The notes beneath the pieces are model-generated. The model worked only from the letters and a program-made list of their open reading frames with translations. It ran no database searches and was not told the DNA's origin. Below are positions 40,126 through 53,200 of a DNA stretch of 64,000 nucleotides, piece by piece. A program made the translations under genes and the position numbers. Numbering within the stretch: position 1 is the stretch's first letter; every line of letters starts with the position of its first letter. This stretch comes from Phoebastria nigripes (Eukaryota > Chordata > Aves > Procellariiformes > Diomedeidae): contig JAYKAV010003061.1 in the NCBI GenBank assembly GCA_035582835.1, positions 186,001 through 250,000 on the forward strand, read 5' to 3'.

Positions 40126-43100
40126 CTATCAAAAAGAAAAAAAAATACATCCACATGTGGTATAACAAAATGGCTCGTTAGTTCTGCTGAATGAGGGAGG
40201 CAAGCCCCGGATCCTTGCAGTATCTTTTAAAGTATACTTGATTTTGCAAAGTTTCTGGAGCTGGGCAGTGGCCTTGGGCTAGCATGTAACATAAAGCAAT
40301 GGATCCAGCATAACAATCCAGATAGCTGAATTTCTCAGTGAATTAACCCATGCTCCAGTGAGGTACGCTCACCTGATCTGCACAAGCAAGTAACACCCAC
40401 TGTGTGGGCTACACAGTCCCTGCTCTCCCAGCCTTTCCACATTTGGGAGACACTCCAGTCCCTTCACCATCTCCATAGTCCTTCATTGAATGCTCTCCAG
40501 TACGTCTATGTCTCTCTCGCAATGGACAGCCCAGCGGTACTCCAGGTGCGGCCTCACCAGTGCTGAGGAGAGGGAAAGGATCACCTCCCTCCAACTGCTG
40601 GCAATGCTTTGTCTAATGCAGCTCAGGGTATCGCTGGCCTGCGTTACCAGAAGAGCACATTGTTGGCTCATGTTCAACTTGGGTGTCCACCAAGGCCCCC
40701 CCAGGCCCTTTTCTGCAAAGCTGCTTTCCAGCTGGGTGCCCCCCAGTGTCTGTACTCGTGCCTGGGGTTGTTCCTCCCCAGGGGCAGGACTTTGCACTTC
40801 TTCTCAAACTGCATGAGGTTCCTGTCCACCCATTTCTACAGCCTGCCAAGGTGCCCCTGGATCAGCCACTCCTCCCAATTTGATGTTATCTGCAAACTTG
40901 CCGAGGGTACGCTCTGCCCCATCATCCAGATCATTAATGATGATGTTAAACAGGACGGGACCCAGTATTGACCCCTGGGGTACACTGCTAGTTACTGGCC
41001 TCCAGCTAGGCTTTGTGCCACTGATCACCACGCTCTGTATTTTGTGGTTATATCCTTTGCAAGTAGCTTATGTCGGGTTTGTTACTGAACTGGATCCTTG
41101 AAATTATTTTTACATAGACAGTAGAAAAACAACTATCATTGGCGACAATTTTCCAAACACTATTATTCAGGGATTATCTCACCCTCAGCAATTATTATGA
41201 CAGCTTAGATTAGCGAAAATAGAATGGCTTTACTACCTGCAGAATGTTTTTACAGTACTACATACGTTTCTGCTTTGGAATGCAATGGGGAAAATATTTC
41301 TGGCACTTTTTTGTCTTTAGCCTAAACTTCTTAAAGCTGGGTGTTCTCTTACCTCCTTAGTATATCATGCAACGCACAAAGCCAGGGAATCCTGTCCTAG
41401 AAAGAAAACAAGTTAGTTCAGAATTGTTTATGAAACTGATTTGAAACAATTTTTTCTAACATCTACAGCTTTTGACTAAAGATGAAAATTAGCATTAAAC
41501 TATACAGCAAGTTCAGTTTTGAGTCTCTTTCTTCCTAATGTAGATATGCTACCACTGCCTGAAGGCTAACGAGAAGTGCTAGGCATATTACCAATAATAA
41601 TGTTTCTAGTGGAATAGTACTTTTTATATCACAGATACCTACAAGTATCTGATGAAAGTAATACGTATTTATGTGTCGCATGCACCCTGTAAACCTTTGA
41701 AGGACAGTCAACTTCTCTCTTGCTTCCATTATACAATTCAAATGTACACCCTGAATTGTTATTTCTTTTTTTTTATATCTTGACATACGCACACAGTGCT
41801 TTGGATCAAAGTTTAGGTTTTCAGGAAGAGACAGATCTAAATTTAGTTATCTGCAATAACTTAATTATGTCATTTTTATGTCAGTAGCAATCACAAAGTA
41901 ATGTAATCATAGCCACAATTTTGCAACAGCTTTGCTCAGCAGTTAGGCAAACACAATGTGAGTGATTGATCAGCTTCTCATTATAATCTTATTTTAAATT
42001 CTAAGCTCCCACAAACTTCTGTCATTCCAATTGAGCACTAAACAATTGCCCCCATTTCATCTTTCAATGCTGTTACTGCTGGGTGAGCACAACAAATGGT
42101 AACGTGGACAAATAAATGCAACATTTTTTTGTTATTGTCATTACAGAGTAACTTCCCACTGGCATTCAAGAATGCCCTCACAATTTTGCATCTCTGGTGT
42201 TTCAGAAGAGATGCTTCCCTCTTGCTGGGCACCATACACCAATGGTTTAGTCATTCAGTTGTGCAGTGTTGCTTTAGACGACATATTGGCTTATATGAAC
42301 TTCCAACCACTAGTGAAAGATTAAAGTTTTTAACAAGAATCTTGAATTTTTTTTTTCAGTTTATAGAGCGCTTTGAAGAACTCCCTAGTTCAGCTTTATG
42401 TTTCTAGAGATTTCCCAGAAAAAGTTCAAGAGGCGTCATCTTGTAACTTTTCTAATTCACTCAAGTCTCTGAATTCTAAGTATTGTAAAACTAAACTTGA
42501 TCATTTTTATCTGTTTAGGCTGAAGAACAGGCTGAAGGGAAGGAAGCACATTTTAAGTAGGAGCGTATAAAACAGAAGATTGTGGAGTAATCACTGCAGT
42601 AACTGAAAGTGATGAAATGTACTTCAGTAGAAGCATTTAGCCTGTCTTCATGTATTTAACTCAAAGAAGCAGCATATAATCTAAAGCTGCAATTCTGTAT
42701 ATTGATGTAGAGGGAGAGATTTCTGACAAATCCTGAATTAGCACCAAACCCCTTGTGAGCTACCAAGCACACTCTGATAAACTACTTTTTTATGTGGAAT
42801 CCTTTGTAACACAAGGCGCCTCCCCCTCTTACCACCTGCAGACCCATAAATTCAGCCTATGCTTACAGTCAGCCTAGTCTACATAAAGCACAATCTACCT
42901 TAACACGATGTGCCAGAGGTAACAAAGATAAACGTGTCGATGACTGTTCTTTCAGGGTTTATACAAGGTACCTCATCATTTAGTGGTATCCCTTCTGACA
43001 TCTTCTTTTTATTCTCTGGAGAATGATAATCGTCTGCATCGTAGAATTTCCATCCCAGCTAAGGAAAAAAGANTAAAATGACGGATCATTCAGCCAAACC

Positions 43101-43641
43101 AGGCGAGCTAATAATAAGGATCCCAGCACTTACAGAGACGACACCTAAGAAACCACAGGCCTCTCACACCACAGTATGAACCACCATTTATGTCACGGCG
43201 AGCAGCAAGAACTACGGTGCCAGCCCAGCAGCACCAACAGCCGAGGCACCGCGGCACCACCTCACAGCCGCCGTCGGCCGCCCCGCCCTGGTGACCGCCA
43301 CCACGCCCCGCTGGGGGCACCGGCAGGCCGCGCTGCCGGGCACGCCCCCTGCGAGGGCCCGCTGCCCGCCTGCCGGCGGCCCGGCGCCGGGAGGGAGAGC
43401 TCCCGCTGAGCAGCGCTGGCAGGGGCGGGCCGCCCGCCGAGTAACACAGCCGTACCTTCGCTGCCAGCCGCGACCCAACCGTGGTCCTGCGGGGAAGCAC
43501 AAAGAGCCGGTTACAACCCCCCCCGCCCTGGGCACGGCGCCGCGGCCCCCGCACGGACGGGCTCCCGCAACCTGCGCCCCGCCGCCCGCCCGGTACCTAC
43601 TTCCCCGAGCCGCTCACGCCCATCACCACCACCAGCACCAT
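39765..43641 (-). CDS. IDNK: Gluconokinase (IDNK), complete 5-exon coding gene
   Basis: On the minus strand the coding exons, in order, are 43641-43601, 43486-43456, 43058-42972, 41396-41353 and 40125-39765. They give 187 residues, the same length as the human enzyme. IDNK phosphorylates D-gluconate to 6-phosphogluconate with ATP, feeding the pentose phosphate pathway. Visible motifs are a P-loop GVSGSGKTTVG at residues 8-18, the conserved [11 protein letters not shown] with its acidic substrate/Mg-site residues, the IPLND..RIPWL segment, LACSALKK, and the lid-region motif GHFMPPELL followed by LEPP. There is no signal peptide; the protein is expected in the cytosol. The start has a strong Kozak context (gccATGG) and sits in a CpG island. 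The gene is transcribed towards UBQLN1, so the two converge tail to tail about 6 kb apart. The human family member is the closest match I know; identity is very likely. Confidence 0.95.
40400..41042 (-). repeat. CR1 LINE fragment with degenerate RT
   Basis: This lies in IDNK intron 4, in the same orientation as IDNK. Minus-strand translation shows CR1 RT text such as [20 protein letters not shown] and then [10 protein letters not shown], followed in other frames by [11 protein letters not shown] and [13 protein letters not shown]. The catalytic FADD-type motif reads FADN here and the frame is broken, so it is dead. Both the 5' part and the extreme 3' terminus are missing. Confidence 0.9.
41353..41396 (-). 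CDS. IDNK: IDNK coding exon 4
   Basis: This 44-base exon encodes [14 protein letters not shown] plus two bases of an Arg codon. The acceptor is ttctag and the donor AG|gtaaga. Confidence 0.93.
42972..43058 (-). CDS. IDNK: IDNK coding exon 3
   Basis: This exon encodes 29 residues beginning [12 protein letters not shown] and ending GIPLNDE. The acceptor is ccttag, the donor GAG|gtacct, and it is phase 0 on both sides. Confidence 0.94.
43456..43486 (-). CDS. IDNK: IDNK coding exon 2 (31-base microexon)
   Basis: This very short exon completes the P-loop lysine and encodes [10 protein letters not shown]. The acceptor is cccgcag and the donor AAG|gtacgg. Without it the Walker A motif would be incomplete. 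Confidence 0.92.
43601..43641 (-). CDS. IDNK: IDNK coding exon 1
   Basis: This exon encodes [13 protein letters not shown] and the first two bases of the P-loop lysine codon. The donor is AA|gtaggt. Reading through the donor meets TAG at once, so the splice is required. Confidence 0.92.
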
Positions 43642-43726
43642 GGCGAGCCCGGCCGCCCCGCCGCGCCGCGCCGCTCTGCCCGACCCGCTCCGCTCCTCTT
43701 GCCTCCTCCCCCGCCGCCCCAGCCCG

Positions 43727-43780
43727 NNNNNNNNNNNNNNNNNNNNNNNNNNNNNNNNNNNNNNNNNNNNNNNNNNNNNN
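43727..43780. other. Assembly gap (54 N)
   Basis: A run of N lies in the IDNK promoter CpG island, about 85 bases upstream of the start codon. The flanks are nearly pure G/C, typical of a sequencing drop-out. Confidence 0.99.
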
Positions 43781-44299
43781 GGCGGCGGGAGAGCCGGCCC
43801 CGGGGCGGCCCCGGCGGGAGGCGGCGAAAGCGCCTCCTCTCGCCCCGGCGCCGCTGCCCCGCGTGGGTCCCCGGCAGCCTCTTCCCGCTCCCCTTCTCCG
43901 GCACCCCGGGCCACGCGTGCCGCGTCCCCCCCCTCTTTCCCCGCAGTTGCTCCTTGCGCTGAGCCCGGTCTTCCCCCCAACCCCGTTTGTCTGTAGCCTT
44001 TCTGTCCGCCCGGGCGTTTCTTTGCTGCTGACCCCCGGCACTGCCTTCACTGTTCGCAGCCTCGGTAACACACGCGAATTAATAGAAATTGCGGAAATGC
44101 TCTTAGACACCACGTTTTCTTGCTATTAGCACGTATGTACGTCTGACCCAGCACCGTTTGTGCGCTTCAAGGCTCAAACGGAGCAGCGCCGGCGGAGCCC
44201 CCCGCGCAGGGGAGCCGCCGCCGCCGCAGCGCCTCAGAGCGCGGCTCCTCCCGCGGGCTTCAGGAGAGCATGGGGTGTGCCCCGCGTTCGCGCCGGGCA

Positions 44300-47200
44300 A
44301 GAGAAAGACTGCTGCTGTTTGCAGGCGTTTGTTTTGAAATGTAACCGAGAAAGTTCGTGGCGTTCGCGTTGTGTGTTTTGTTTCCAGCTTCCTCTCTTAA
44401 AATTCGTCTCTGCAGGACCACATCGTATCCTAGGTGGAGAAATTGCTGCCTACAGCTAACGCCCCAGAGAGGACTGCTGCACCGTAGTAGCTGGGAATGA
44501 CTGAAATCCCTGCACGTACAAAAGACTCGAGTGACAGCCTCTTCATGGGAAAGGTTGCAGTCTAAATAAAGAATACGGATGACAAGAAAGCGCAAGTGNA
44601 GCACTTTTTCTTTTTTCCTTTTTGCAAGCGTTGTGATAGGTCTGTGTCTCGGGCAGAGGTGTGGAGGGAACGATACTTCTTGAGAGAGATGAGGTAGAGA
44701 GAGGCAGGGGAATAGGCACGCCTGATGGGTGTGGGATGTCCCAGACCTGCTGCTCACGCTCCTGACTGATGGCGTGTGCGTGCACAGCAAGTTACGTACC
44801 GTAGACACTGTGTTTGTTACTCTTTCACGGACCATGTATGCCATGCGTGAGTGGCAAAGTTGCTTTGCCCATGCACGGTGGGCATGGCAGGGGTTTATGG
44901 ACTTTGTCAGATTGGCCTGAATAGGCACTTCAACTAAACAACCAAACACCTGGAAATTCCAGTCCAAGGTCTATATATTCTACTTACGCAGCAATTTGCA
45001 GGCCGAAAAAGAGGTAACGGTCAATTGAGCTCGGGCATCTTGTAAATGTACCGGAGGGAAGGGCTAGCAGGTACCTAGAGTAGATGGCCTGACGCTAGGG
45101 CGTTGGGAAGGGAAGAAGTATCTGTGCAAAAATGGCAACGCTGGCTGGACACCAAGGATGATTACATCATATTGAATATTTCACTGTAGCTGTGGGAGTC
45201 AGCTGCTAATGCCTTAGCGGCTGCAGTTATCAATGTGGAGTAGCGTGCAGTTAAGTATGTTCTTCAGGTTACAGGTACTGTTCCAGAATAGGCAGTAGTG
45301 CTAATTCTGAATACACTGATGTAATGTTTCCTGTACAGTCATGATTATTTGACATAATATGATAGATTTATCCATGTTTTAAAAAACCTGGATTTTAAAA
45401 ATCATGGTGTTTTTATAATATCTTCTCAAATATGCTGTCATACGGATTTTGAAATGGAGTACCTTGCTTACTTATCCATGGCTCCATGCTTCTGTGTGAG
45501 AAATTGTGGTTTGAAATAATAAAAGAGGTTTTAAATGAACATGTTATTAATGATACTGATCCATCCAGTTAGTTTAAACTCTTTCCTTCTACAGTTCAAT
45601 TTCTCTGCTAGCATAGGGAGAGATAGAATGTTTTTATTTTTCTTTAATTAAAAAAAAATAGTTTAATGGGCACTGCCATAACAAAAGACATGTATTGAAA
45701 TTTGGAAATTTGATTTTATGGGAAAATATCTCCCTGTTTTCATTATATATATTGGATTTCCTCTTTGTTTTTTCCTGTAAGGAAAGGCTATTTAGGTGAT
45801 TGCAAAATGAGTAAGTTCATTACACTGGACAGAAACAAAAAACAATCCCAAACCCACAACTTTATTTAGATAAGAGATCTGATAGTGGTGGTGATTCTTA
45901 ATGAAATAAATTAATTTTTTTTCTTCTTTACTAGTATTTTAAGTTAGCTCCTCCTTTGAAGGAATAAACTTGTTAAATGTGTATCAGTTAAGTAGATTAT
46001 ATCACTAGTTTCTCAAACGGAAGTCCTTCTCCAAAATGAAAAACATGGAGTCAATCCTAGTTTCTGAAGCTAAAAGGATTAATGTGACCTTATATGAATC
46101 AAACCTTGGAAGAAATTCTCAGAGAGTACATTAAGCCTCCCAGTCTGCATGAAATTTTATTTGCTTTGCAGGGCACTTCAAATAACATTATGAATGATGG
46201 ATGTGTTGCATTTTTTTTACAGTTATCTGTCTCTGACCATTTAATTGAGGTTGGAACTGCCTGTATTTCACATACCTATTAAGAGTTTCTTAACAAAGAC
46301 CAGAACCTTCCAAGTTATTAGGCTACAACCCAAACAGCCCAGACCTCAAATTACTAACAGACTACAATGACTGCTTTAAGGTGCCCAGTGACTGAATACA
46401 AATTATGCTGTAATAGCAGTATGATTGTGCTAAAGTAATTGAATTTGCTTGCATCTTTTCAATTTCTTGGCTGATTAATTGTGAGGCATGGCGAAATGTT
46501 TCATTTGGGTGAGAGTTCTTGGGAGATCCAAATGAACAAACCCGAAAATACCTGTGGTTGCTTTGACCCTGGAAGCATTATCACAATTGCTATTCCCATT
46601 CCCAGAATTAAAACCTTAATTGCTCTGTCACAACAATCCTTGAGATTTTATTAACGTCAAGAGAAACTGACTAACCCACCTACAGTGCACAGCCAACTGC
46701 TTTTGTAACCAGATTATCACAATTTTATCCAGCTTGATTACTACGAAGCAGAGAAAACATCTGTTTCTCCATTTGACAGCTTTTTTTCATAATGCATAAC
46801 TTTGCATTTTATAAAAAGCTCCATGCCAGGCTGGTGTGATGTCATCTAACAGCTATTTTGTATCAGTGTATTTGCAGGAAGTCTTGCCAGAAGTTCTCTT
46901 TTACTCAAGCCCAAGCTAACAAACCATGAGCATGCATCGACGGAGCTGTACAGGCAGGAGTGCGCTCTGCAGATGCTGCTGCAGGGAGGGGAAAAGGAGA
47001 GGGAGAAAACTAATCGAATTGTACAAACACAGGAGACTATAGGCAATGTGAAGAAGGCAATTATATTCAGACTTCCTGCCGATGTGGTTCATTTGATTTG
47101 TGCAGATATAATTAATGTTAGTAGTCAACTGGAGAGATGACTAGATAAAACAGCCAAACAGCTGACTTAACAGGATCACATTGTGTATGCTTCAGTATCC

Positions 47201-50200
47201 ACTTAAGATGTGTTTAAGTTGTAGATCCAATAAGATATGTGGATCCTTTTAGTTTGAGTTGAACGAGGATTTCCCTTCCAGTCTGTCCTAGTCACAGACA
47301 AAATAAATAGTTTTTCCACTTATTATTTCTTTAATAAGATGGAGGAGCTTCATATTAGTCTTTTAATGATATATGCATATCTCAGGAAATTTATTCTGAT
47401 GCTGTCGTTCCATTGAAGACCATTTGCCGTAATTAGCGTGGGTGCTTTCTTTCTAGCATTTAAAATTCTTGTTATTTCCAATGTTGGCAGAATATATAAC
47501 TTGACTCTGAAGCTCTGATGTAGTTATATAAAAAAGCTGCATGGTTTCATGAATTTCAGAGTACATTCACAACGCTGAAGAAGTGGAGACAATGGAACGT
47601 AAATGTCCTCTGATGTTTTATTTATTATATTTAATAACAGGTAAAATTAAAATATAAGAAGGATGAACAGTCAAGCATTAAAAGGCAAAAAACCTCAAGA
47701 AAACCCATCATGTGCTTCTAGCCCTGAAGAATTTTCCAGATACTGTGTTTTTAAATACTTTTTTTAATGGCATTTAGTCTATCTTACGGCTTTTTGAGTA
47801 TTTTCAGTGTCTTTCTGAGCCTCTCTGGTTTGACTAATTGTCTGATACTGTATTTGTGGAATTCAGTAAAGCTTTATCATCTACTTAAATTAGCTGCCTA
47901 ATTTTAGAGAAGGGTAACATGAAATATGAATTAAAGAATTTTACTTTCCTGGAGTTATTTCTATTTGCCTTTACTGTATCTGCCTCCTTCCCAGAGATAC
48001 TAGGAAAGGTCTGTTGTATTCAGAATATTGCCGAATTCAAAGCATTCCCACCCTAACTGAAACTTATCACAGCATAATGGTGAACTACTATAAAAGTGCA
48101 CAGACCTCTTAAAGCTCGCCAGCAACATCCAGCATCATGGATGTCTGTTTCTTATAGAAGTGAGGGCTCAGATACATTGGGTAATCTCAACTTCCTGAAT
48201 CTTATGGGGAGAAAGACTGTCTTTCGAGCAGCTAAGGCCCAAATTTATGTAGACCTTTAGGGGTCCAAATTAAATCCTGGGTATGTATTGACAGTATATA
48301 CAAGTTAGAGAGTGTTAATAAGATGTGTTCACTGTGAGGAGAGTCGCTGAAATAGCCTATACTATGGTGTTCTGTTAGTCACAGTTAGTCCTCATTATGA
48401 AGTAAATCAGCTTCAAATTATGGCTGTGTTAATCAAAACTGTACCAACAATTTTCAGAATTTGCTCTATGCAATGCAAAGTCAGTCAATACACTGTCTGA
48501 AATCCTTTACTTTTGATTGTACAGTAGATACGTGGGGGGTTGAGGAGAACTTTGTACAAACTGGCTCTCTGCAGCCAACAGGATTTCCCAGTACTGGGAA
48601 AAAAATCATCAGTTTGATGAATCTGTCAAGCTTTCAGACATTTGGGATCAGTAAATCAAACTAAAGCTGTTACAGGTTTTAAAAATCACATTAAGTATTT
48701 GTACATGCTACCTCATCCCATTTTTTCGTACTGAAGTGCAGAGCTTTAGTGTACAATGTTCATGAAATAAAAAATGAAAGTTGTAAATAACTTTTCTTAT
48801 TTTTCCAGTTTGCAGTACAAAAAACCCAGGTAAGAGGGAATGGGAGCGACTTTAATTTGTTGCTTCTAAGTGACAGAAATATGTTCTCAGCTTGATTGCA
48901 AAGCTGAAGGAATGACAAAATTAACTGAACCTAGCTATAGGTAAAAGAAGAATGCAAACTTCATACCATATTATAACCTGTACATGTCCTAGCTCACTAA
49001 TTTCTGTATAGATAAGACTAAGAAAACATTGATCTAAAAGTTAAATACACACAATTCTAAACACAGAAGCTACTGTTAATTCATTTTTATTTTCCTAGCA
49101 ACAATAAAGGAAATACTATAATATGCTTATGCAATGGCTAGTTGACTCACTTTGAAGAAAATTAATGTAGACAAGCAGTGGACAATTAGTTGTCTTTTCA
49201 CATGGTTGTTCCTCAGGTTTTGAAAACATCTTCATTTTATGGGCTATACTTTATCAGGTGTAATCCAGAGTAAATCTTTCGATACCAACTCCAGGTTTGC
49301 ACAAGAATCTTACCAAATTTAATTGTGTATAAGAAATCAAAGTCTGTTTTCTCACATAAAAATTTCTCCATGTGATGTGACCAAAATCAATGCATTAACA
49401 TTAAGACTCCTGAGAAGTGCTCAACAAGTCAAAATCTGTCTGAAACCTTGAGGTCATAAAACAATATTTTGTTTATCTGCCATGTCGAGAGTCTAAAAAA
49501 ATGGGAAAATTACAGTGGTTTCAGTCCAGAGTAGCAACTAGAGCTGCAGCAGNGTGATTCAAAAGTGACTGTGAAAGACAAGGGGTTATATCTGACGCTC
49601 GGAGCAGAGTCAGGAAAATACATGTCTCTTCCTGTCTGGGTGTGGAAGGCTGCCGGCGTACGTAGCGCTCACGGTGAGTGTACAGCTGCTGCTCGCAGGC
49701 CACAGTCATGTGCAATCTGGAGTAATTTCAGCGTTACTGCAGGGGCAGACTGGAAATAAAGAAGACTACAGAGTTACAGGAAGACGATTTTCTTTTCTTT
49801 AGTCTATTCAAGAAGAAACCAGGCATAGCTAAAGAGCACATCAGGAGAGCTATACTGTTCTATTCCAGTCTAATCGAGACTAAAAGTAGCTTCTCCAGGA
49901 TTACTTTGTCACTTTGAAGAAAGCTTCTGGCCTCCATTGGAAGTACAGGTTCTGCAACAGATTTATTATTTTATCTCCTCATCTTGTATTTGTCTCCTAC
50001 CGCCCAGGGTGTAAAAGTTACGTGCTCTGTATTTCAACATTACTTACAACAGCAACAGTACACACTGATGTAGAACCATTGATTTTGAAAGCACTCAAAG
50101 TGTTAGTACGATGTAGCCACCTGCTGGCTTTGGGAAGTGGCAAGGAAGAAATACATGTATCTTAAAATGCTGCTCCTACAACTACGTCATGAGATTACTA

Positions 50201-53200
50201 TGACGGAGCAGTTACTAATGAATGCTTTTGAAGTGTCTTTGATGTTTTTTGCATTTGGTTGGACCATATCTCTTCCCTGGATAGCCAAACATTCATTCTG
50301 CAATCACTTGCAAGCATACTTAGCTCTTATGCCATAGAGCCTCTCATGTGCAAGGAAGTTCAGCACCAAAGGTAATTGCAGCTTTAAATCCTGTCCTTAT
50401 TAGCTCTTACATATTTAAAAGAGCCAGATCAATAAAGAGCAATCGTCCTTACAGTANTTTGGAAAGGAATTAATGACAAAAATCAGAAGCTATAAAGAGA
50501 GCTGTCAGAAACTGAATATTGTTGCATATTATTATTTAAAAATCACAGTGCTAATTACTTTAATAACAGACTCTGGATAGAGATTAGATGCTGGCAAGAT
50601 TAACAAACTTGAAATACCTGTTGTATATGATACATGTTTTTCCTGTACTACTTAATTTGTTCACAAAATGTACTAGGCACCTGACTTTCCTTATGTGCAA
50701 ATCAGAAGCTTTATTTGCTGGACTTCACCTTGATTTATGCAAATTAGACATGGTCCTCATACAGACCCCAACTTCAAGGATCATTCCTGGTTGGAAAAGC
50801 ACTTTAAACACATTTGAAGTTAGACAACTACCAGTGCAGACAAAGGATGTAAAATTCAAGTTGTAAGACAGGCATATTAAAAATCAGAATAACCCCAGAA
50901 GAAGAAAAGGAACTATAAAACCAGCCAAAACTGGTCTAAGCACTTTCAGCTGTTTCAAAGTGCATGTGCAGCAGCCATGGAAACAGGATGTTACTGCAAG
51001 CAAGTTCTGCCCATCAGCGCCCGAATTCTACTCGGTAACAAGAACAGTATAAAAGAACACACCAAATAGGTGTGTGGTGGGGATTATTTCTCTGTGCACT
51101 CAGTAAGCAAGCCTTTTGGGATGCCTGGAGCTCTTCAAAGCCTGGCTCTGAAGAGTTTGCTGGACTGGCCACCTGATAACTGATGCCAATGTAGTTTTTG
51201 TATATTTTATGACTAGTGTTAGCATTACAGTAATGATCAAATTTTGCTCCTGTTTTTATCCTCCTTGCAATGATAAAGTTGAAAAAAAGTGATTATTTAG
51301 TGTAACATTAGACTGTATTTTGAACTGGAGCCTTACTAAACACTCATTTAGATAAACACTATTAAAAAGAGAAGCTGTTCAAGCTATAGGTAGGCAATAC
51401 CTGTTTTCTCCACCTGCCAACACTGTCTGCAAATATAGCTCTGCCTACTTAAAAAATGAACTTTTTTGAGGGGCAGACGTGCATTGCTATATTCTTTGTC
51501 TATGCCCAAATACAGTCAGGAGAGCAGAGCTCTGATTTTCAGCTTGATCGGGAGATGCAGAGTACCTTTATTTGGATTACTAAGTCACTGGTGTGGGAAT
51601 GTTTTTTTTAATTCATCATAGATTGGGGTGATACATGGATGTGGCAGCCACCCTGCATTCAGCAAGAGACAATCAGGTTCCTGTAGGTGCTGAATTACTT
51701 GCAGACATCTGAAACCACTAGTTATGTCACATGCAAAACTTGTTAGTCTTTCAGCAGTGTGAGCTGCAGGGTTTCTCTGGGGCTGTTAACAAGCCTGGAA
51801 GCTTACTGCATGGATTGTGTGAAAGCAACTAGAGAGAACCAGCAGTGAAAGAAGTATTTGGGAACAAACATGGCCCTCAGAGGAGAGAGACTGCTTGGAG
51901 AGGCAGCATGGGAAGCTCTGAAAGAGTACACTGCCTGCTGTAGTTTTCCTGACAATGGTACTAGAAAAACAGGACTGGCTGTATGTTCCCTGAAAAGAGA
52001 AGGGTGTACCAAAGAAATGTTTCAATCCCTACTGGTAAAAACACCTTAGCAAGTCCCAAGACCCAATGAACCATGATAATCATCTCACTGATTTTGTATG
52101 CTCTGAACCAAGGGCTGGGAGCTGACATTTGCCTTCATGGTAGTTGTCTTGTGTGGATTAAAATCAATGTAAAGTTTGCTCCAGTAAGCAGCTTTCAGGT
52201 GTGGTATTGTGCAATGCAGTTTAACTCGGGCAAATGCTGATTGATATTTGAGTTTCCAGGTGACATCTGCAGGAAGTTTGCTAAGAAGTTTGTACAGTAA
52301 ATTCAACCCATCATTCTCCGCTGGAAGGCAGTATTGTAATGTTCTTCCCGTACTTACTTCTAAATCTTTGCAGAGATTGCTAAACTTTCTTCCACAGCAG
52401 TGGAAGAAAATGTGTACTTCTGATTCACCCCTGCTCCCTCTATGAGCAATGGTTGTGACTGCCCTCGCAACTACACCCAAGGAACCTGGAGGCCAGCAGG
52501 ACCACCAGTGCCATGCAAGCTGTGATACATCCTGATATATTTCAATAGGACTTTAGGTCTTTTTGCTGGCATAATTGTGGCCAAATACATCACTGATAGC
52601 TCTGCATTTTTTAGTGGTTTTGGAGTGAGAGCATGTTTGACTCACAATAGAAATTCGCTTTGTACTTTGGTACTGCTGTCAAATAATGTCATATTTTACA
52701 GATCTTGTTGCCTTCTCATTCATGCAACGAATATGTGATGTTTTTGTAATGTAAATTAAAGTAGAAACCCTAAGTGAATTAAAGTTTCAGCTTCTGGCTC
52801 AACTCTGCCCTCATTGCAATCAGTAGAACTTTTGCTATTTAAATATTTTTTCTTTGTAAATGATGTATCTTGAAATACTCTTAGGGTTTGTTAGTACAGT
52901 AATAGGCATTATAGAAATATGCATTAATATTTTATATAGAGTTTTCAAATTACTGGTGTGATATTCAGATGTGAGACACCTTTTATTTCAAGATGCAAAA
53001 CCCCCCTTTTTCCATACAATTGTCTTTTTCTATAAAGTGAAATCGATTTTTTCCCTTCCAAATGCTTACTTAAGATTGAAACAAAAGCATCCAGTAGGTG
53101 TGGGATCTCTTTGTATACATAACATTTGATGAGCTTATTTGTTTTCATATTTTGAGTGCTGCCCGGTATTAGCTCATTGCTAATTTCTGCTTGGCTTCTG

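Larger units (their letters stand above)
43200..44300 (-). promoter_or_regulatory. IDNK: IDNK CpG-island promoter
   Basis: The sequence is extremely GC/CpG-rich, covering IDNK exons 1-2 and extending about 650 bases upstream of the start codon. The core promoter is partly hidden by an assembly gap at 43727-43780. Whether a divergent plus-strand transcript also starts here cannot be told. Confidence 0.7.

Noticed and set aside
39855..40194. Plus-strand frames opposite IDNK exon 5
   Set aside because: Shadows of the minus-strand IDNK coding exon.
40490..41101. Plus-strand frames of up to 120 codons
   Set aside because: Antisense to the CR1 reverse-transcriptase remnant in IDNK intron 4.
43108..44129. 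Long Arg/Pro/Gly/Ala-rich frames around IDNK exons 1-2
   Set aside because: CpG-island artefacts that also run through N; only the two short IDNK exons have family similarity and proper splice sites.
48088..48160. TATAAAA-like box followed about 45 bases later by an ATG
   Set aside because: The frame stops after five codons and there is no splice donor in a useful place; chance arrangement.
50910..51200. Two TATAAAA motifs and LTR-like text
   Set aside because: No TG...CA ends, target duplication or known LTR similarity could be made out.
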